DNA of 36,056 nt from an uncultured Prochlorococcus sp. (GTDB taxonomy: Bacteria; Cyanobacteriota; Cyanobacteriia; PCC-6307; Cyanobiaceae): NCBI GenBank assembly GCA_902629395.1, contig CACOQT010000007.1:1-36056 (forward strand), given 5' to 3'. The position numbers and the translations under genes were made by a program. This document shows, one piece after another, positions 33,340 to 36,056 of this stretch. The notes under the pieces are model-generated. The model was not told the DNA's origin and made no database searches. It worked only from the letters and a program-made list of their open reading frames with translations. Each line of letters starts with the position of its first letter. Positions within the stretch are counted from its first letter, which is position 1.

Positions 33340-33416
33340 TGTATGATACTTATTAATCCGGCCAGTTTTGGCTTTAAACCTTTATTTCAAATTTTTTAAT
33401 TCAAAAGGAGTATTTC

Positions 33417-33773
33417 ATGTCAAAGCCATCTCTTCCACGAGCCTCTAAGACTCTCTCTGCAAGTGCCATCGCCGATCAAGGAACTGTAAAACGACAAAGA
33501 AGAAAAAGTCGTAGTAATGGAAAAAATGGAGATGTTTTAATTTCTGCTGTTGTGAGTTCTTATTTATTGACACATTTACATCATGTTTTGCAAAGAGCTG
33601 AATATGGTGCTAGCAGAGAAGGAAGATCCTCTCATGCTGCAAATTTTGCTCAACTTCGTAAAGTTCTTTGCATGGATGCTAGAAGCATGAAAGATGCGTC
33701 AGCTTTAGGTTTGAAGGAAACTGATTTAGATATTTGCAATGAATCTTCGGGGTTAGAGACAAAAGCTGCATAA
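33417..33773 (+). CDS. Conserved-looking hypothetical basic protein
   Basis: 118 residues, with a strong Shine-Dalgarno (AAGGAG at 33405-33410, six bases before ATG). Residues 1-37 are rich in Ser, Lys and Arg and probably disordered (KRQRRKSRSNGKNG). Residues 38-100 are helical (LISAVVSSYLLTHLHHVLQRAEYG, FAQLRKVLCMDARSMKDAS), with many His and Arg. I do not recognise a family. The basic tail could contact nucleic acid. Its location between an RHH regulator with operator-like boxes and a Nif11-like small gene suggests one regulated unit. Function unknown. Confidence 0.78.
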   Translation: MSKPSLPRASKTLSASAIADQGTVKRQRRKSRSNGKNGDVLISAVVSSYLLTHLHHVLQRAEYGASREGRSSHAANFAQLRKVLCMDARSMKDASALGLKETDLDICNESSGLETKAA

Positions 33774-33806
33774 TTGAATATTCTTTGATTAGTTAATGTT
33801 TTTCTC

Positions 33807-34037
33807 ATGAGCGGTAATGCTGCAGAGCTTTATAAGCTTATAAATGCAGATCCCAAAAAAAAACAAGATCTTTTTCGTCAAGCTCTTCAAAACCCAAAAG
33901 GTGCGATGCAATCTATATGTTCATTTGGGATTGAAATGAACTTGCCTGTTACGTCAGAAGAGGTAAAAGAGTATTTGACTACCATTGATGATTTGGATAC
34001 TAAGCAATGGCTTATCAAGGCTAGAGGTGGATTGTGA
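33807..34037 (+). CDS. Small protein resembling Nif11-like domain
   Basis: 76 residues, all helical in character: AAELYKLINADPKKKQDLFRQAL, then GAMQSICSFGIEMNLPVTSEEVKEYL and ending KARGGL. The pattern of an N-terminal helix with DPxxxxxL, followed by GxxxxxPVTxEEV, resembles the Nif11/nitrile-hydratase-leader family that is abundant in marine picocyanobacteria, where many members are precursor peptides. The GG is at the extreme C-terminus with no core peptide after it, so a peptide-precursor role is unlikely. Starts 33 bases after the previous gene and ends right next to the minus-strand small gene (34038). Family assignment is tentative. Confidence 0.6.
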   Translation: MSGNAAELYKLINADPKKKQDLFRQALQNPKGAMQSICSFGIEMNLPVTSEEVKEYLTTIDDLDTKQWLIKARGGL

Positions 34038-34202
34038 TCAATTTTTCAATGAATTAGGTATTTCTAATGTTTCTTGACCATTGTTTTTGAGACCTCTTCT
34101 TTCGTAGCCACCTCCGCCTGCCATTGTCCAAAAAAACCAATAACTGGGAATTGCAAGAGCCGCAGCGAGCACTAAAGCTGTAATTTGTTCGAGTCTTAAC
34201 AT
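34038..34202 (-). CDS. 54-residue single-span membrane protein
   Basis: ATG at 34202 gives MLRLEQITALVLAAALAIP, then SYWFFWTMAGGGGYERRG and a polar tail ending in ...SLKN with TGA at 34038-34040. It has one hydrophobic helix (residues ~7-28), a Gly-rich turn (AGGGG), then a basic YERRG. The frame is intact and abuts the end of the plus-strand gene with no gap. The aromatic-rich end of the helix and the Gly/Arg motif suggest a real thylakoid or plasma-membrane small protein rather than chance, but I do not know the family. Confidence 0.55.
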   Translation of the reverse strand: MLRLEQITALVLAAALAIPSYWFFWTMAGGGGYERRGLKNNGQETLEIPNSLKN

Positions 34203-34286
34203 GGCTTACTTAGCTGATGTAATTTGAATCAGTAGATATGTTTAAAGCTAAATGATTAAAGGCAATCAACTTGAGGTTTTTTTCTA

Positions 34287-36014
34287 GTGTTGCGACTTGA
34301 CAAGATTAGTAAGATTTATCCCACTGGGGAAGTCTTGAAAGATGTCAGTTGGGAAATAAGAGATGGAGAGAGAATTGGCTTAGTTGGAGTGAATGGAGCG
34401 GGGAAATCAACACAATTAAAAATCATTGCTGGATTAGAAGAGGCAACTGATGGGTCTTTGATTAGTGAGGGTGATCCGTCTATTGCATATTTAAAACAAG
34501 AATTTGAAGTTGATCTTTCGAGAACGGTTAGAGAAGAATTATTTGAGGCATTTCATGAAGCATCTGATTTGCTCAAAAGGCAAAAACTAATTCAAGAAAA
34601 TATGGAATCTGAATTAGCTACTAATGATTTAGATTATCTTGATACATTAATTAAAGAATTAAGTAATATTCAAAATAAATTTGAATCAATAAATGGATAT
34701 GATTTGGAATCCAAGGTTGAGAAGCTTCTACCTAGTATTGGTTTTAATAAAAATGATGGAGACAGGTTAGTTAGAGACTTCTCCGGTGGCTGGCAAATGA
34801 GAATAGCTTTAGGAAAAATTCTTCTGCAAAGTCCTGACTTATTGTTATTAGATGAACCAACTAATCATTTAGATTTAGAAACTATTGAGTGGCTTGAAGG
34901 GTATTTACTTAATCAGAAAGTTGCTATGGTAATTGTTAGTCACGATAGATCTTTTTTAGATAAAGTTTGCACAAGGATTGTTAATACTGAGCGAGGTGAA
35001 TGTAAAAGTTATCTTGGAAACTATACATCATATCTTCAACAAAGAGATTTTGAATTGGAATCAGTAAGAGTTGCATATGAAAAACAGCAAAAAGATATTC
35101 AAGTTCAAAAGGAATACATAGAAAGATTCAGAGCAAGTGCCACAAGAAGCACGCAAGCTAAAAGTAGAGAAAAGTTATTAGAAAAAGTTGATAAAATTGA
35201 GGCTCCTGAGCAAAGTTTAAAAGGGCCTACTTTTAAATTTATGGATGCACCTCGAGCTGGTAAGGATATATTAAGCATTAAGGATTTGACACATAGCTAT
35301 GAAGATAATATTTTATTTTTAGGTGCCTTCTTGGATCTAGAGCCTGGTGAAAGAATAGCATTCTTAGGCCCAAATGGTTCTGGGAAATCTACTTTGCTTC
35401 GACTAATTATGGGTTTAGAAGAACCTGATGATGGATCTATCAAGATAGGAAAATATAATATTATTCCAAGTTATTTTGAACAAAATCAAGCAGAGGCATT
35501 AGAACTAGAAATAACAGTGATTGAGACAATCGCTCAATCAGTGCCAAATTGGACCCAAACAGAAGTTCGCTCTTTACTAGGAAGCTTTGGTTTAACGAAT
35601 GATTCAGTTTTTAAGAAAGTAAGTCAAATAAGTGGAGGAGAGAAAGCAAGGCTTGCTTTAGCTTTAATGATAATTAAGCCGTCGAATTTACTTATCCTTG
35701 ATGAACCGACAAACCATTTAGATATTCCTTCAAAGCAAATGCTAGAGAAAGCATTATCTAATTATGATGGAACTGCTTTAATAGTTTCGCATGACCGATA
35801 TTTCATTTCAAAAGTTGCAAATAAAATAGTTGAAATAAGAGAAGGAAAACTAATTAAGTATCACGGTGATTATCAATACTATAAAGAGAAAAAAAATGAA
35901 GAAGAAAATGAAAAACAAAAAGAGTTACAGTTGGCAGAACGAGAGAGAAAAAGGTTGGCAAATCGAGAGAAACAGCGAAAGAAGAAAAAAATCAAGAAAA
36001 AAATAAATTTATAA
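34287..36014 (+). CDS. ABC-F family ATPase (Uup/EttA-like, soluble)
   Basis: 575 residues with two ABC ATPase domains and no membrane segments. Domain 1: Walker A GVNGAGKST (34-42), signature FSGGW, Walker B LLLLDEPTNHLD. Linker of ~80 residues (ERFRASATRSTQAKSREK). Domain 2: Walker A GPNGSGKST, signature ISGGEKARLAL, Walker B LLILDEPTNHLD and SHDRYFISK. The C-terminus is a highly charged Lys/Glu coiled coil. ABC-F proteins act on the ribosome (translation factors such as EttA, Uup, YbiT), not in transport. Start is GTG at 34287 or TTG at 34290, 84 bases after the divergent small membrane gene. Confident to family level; which ABC-F subgroup is uncertain. Confidence 0.92.
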   Translation: MLRLDKISKIYPTGEVLKDVSWEIRDGERIGLVGVNGAGKSTQLKIIAGLEEATDGSLISEGDPSIAYLKQEFEVDLSRTVREELFEAFHEASDLLKRQKLIQENMESELATNDLDYLDTLIKELSNIQNKFESINGYDLESKVEKLLPSIGFNKNDGDRLVRDFSGGWQMRIALGKILLQSPDLLLLDEPTNHLDLETIEWLEGYLLNQKVAMVIVSHDRSFLDKVCTRIVNTERGECKSYLGNYTSYLQQRDFELESVRVAYEKQQKDIQVQKEYIERFRASATRSTQAKSREKLLEKVDKIEAPEQSLKGPTFKFMDAPRAGKDILSIKDLTHSYEDNILFLGAFLDLEPGERIAFLGPNGSGKSTLLRLIMGLEEPDDGSIKIGKYNIIPSYFEQNQAEALELEITVIETIAQSVPNWTQTEVRSLLGSFGLTNDSVFKKVSQISGGEKARLALALMIIKPSNLLILDEPTNHLDIPSKQMLEKALSNYDGTALIVSHDRYFISKVANKIVEIREGKLIKYHGDYQYYKEKKNEEENEKQKELQLAERERKRLANREKQRKKKKIKKKINL

Positions 36015-36056
36015 CTGAATATCATAAATATCAATTGGCTTAATACTTTTTAAAAG

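Noticed and set aside
1-36056. tRNA, rRNA, CRISPR array, IS element or prophage
   Set aside because: I looked for tRNA-like TψC/anticodon arms, repeat-spacer arrays, transposase motifs and phage genes and saw none. Short structured RNAs could be missed without covariance-model searches.

Overview
This AT-rich, densely packed window looks like chromosome of a marine picocyanobacterium, most likely a low-light Prochlorococcus (NATL-like). The evidence is the cyanobacterial-type zeta-carotene desaturase, NdhO, a CRR7-family protein, a PetL-like 30-residue peptide, a thylakoid-type VKOR-thioredoxin fusion, several families largely restricted to cyanobacteria (DUF3120, DUF751/Ycf33, DUF4346, DUF6816, the DUF512 radical-SAM-like family), very short intergenic spaces and many TTG/GTG starts. 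The genus is inferred from gene content and base composition; no rRNA or other marker is present. I saw no phage, IS element, CRISPR array, tRNA or rRNA.

Layout. 1-795: 5' part of a GT39-type membrane glycosyltransferase (minus), divergent from cysK and a J-domain protein. 2591-4843: ndhO, a TIGR01777 epimerase, a TPR-like protein and an A-type Fe-S carrier. 4947-6863: crtQ plus an SRPBCC protein. 6866-9989: a compact minus-strand run, DUF751-rbfA-GH3/NagZ-hemD. 10050-12299: GST, DUF6816, CRR7 and shikimate kinase, with overlapping ends. 12352-17171: a plus-strand run of a tandem PTPS/QueD-like protein, a RibD-C reductase, a COG3146 acyltransferase, a small membrane protein, DUF4346, petL and VKOR-Trx. 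17158-19531: nadB and DUF3120 (minus). 19925-23861: a DUF512-family protein and then an unusual 849-codon chimeric ORF. 23858-26453: phosphopantetheinyl transferase, PrxQ/Bcp, type III pantothenate kinase and PAPS reductase. 26524-32957: NDH-2, an SLC13/TrkA-C permease, KtrB, KtrA and AnmK. 32976-34202: a cluster of small genes of unknown role (ribbon-helix-helix regulator, basic protein, Nif11-like small protein, 54-residue membrane protein). 34287-36014: an ABC-F ATPase.

Themes. Photosynthetic and respiratory electron transport is represented by NdhO, CRR7, PetL, NDH-2, VKOR and crtQ. Sulfur assimilation and thiol/redox functions include CysK, CysH, PrxQ, GST and the Fe-S carrier. Cell-wall recycling is represented by NagZ and AnmK, and K+/ion homeostasis by KtrAB and the SLC13 permease.

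The most striking feature is the ORF at 21312-23861. Its first ~450 residues are a TolC-type outer-membrane efflux protein cut off at the second 'RYxSG' repeat. From about residue 451 it continues in frame as the C-terminal part of RarA/MgsA plus the cyanobacterial RarA extension, with the AAA+ ATPase absent. This is either a real deletion fusion or an assembly chimera. Other points of interest are a set of GTGTAC-like dyads in front of the ribbon-helix-helix gene, a PTPS tandem in which one copy has lost its catalytic histidine, and two divergent gene pairs whose start codons overlap within a CATG.
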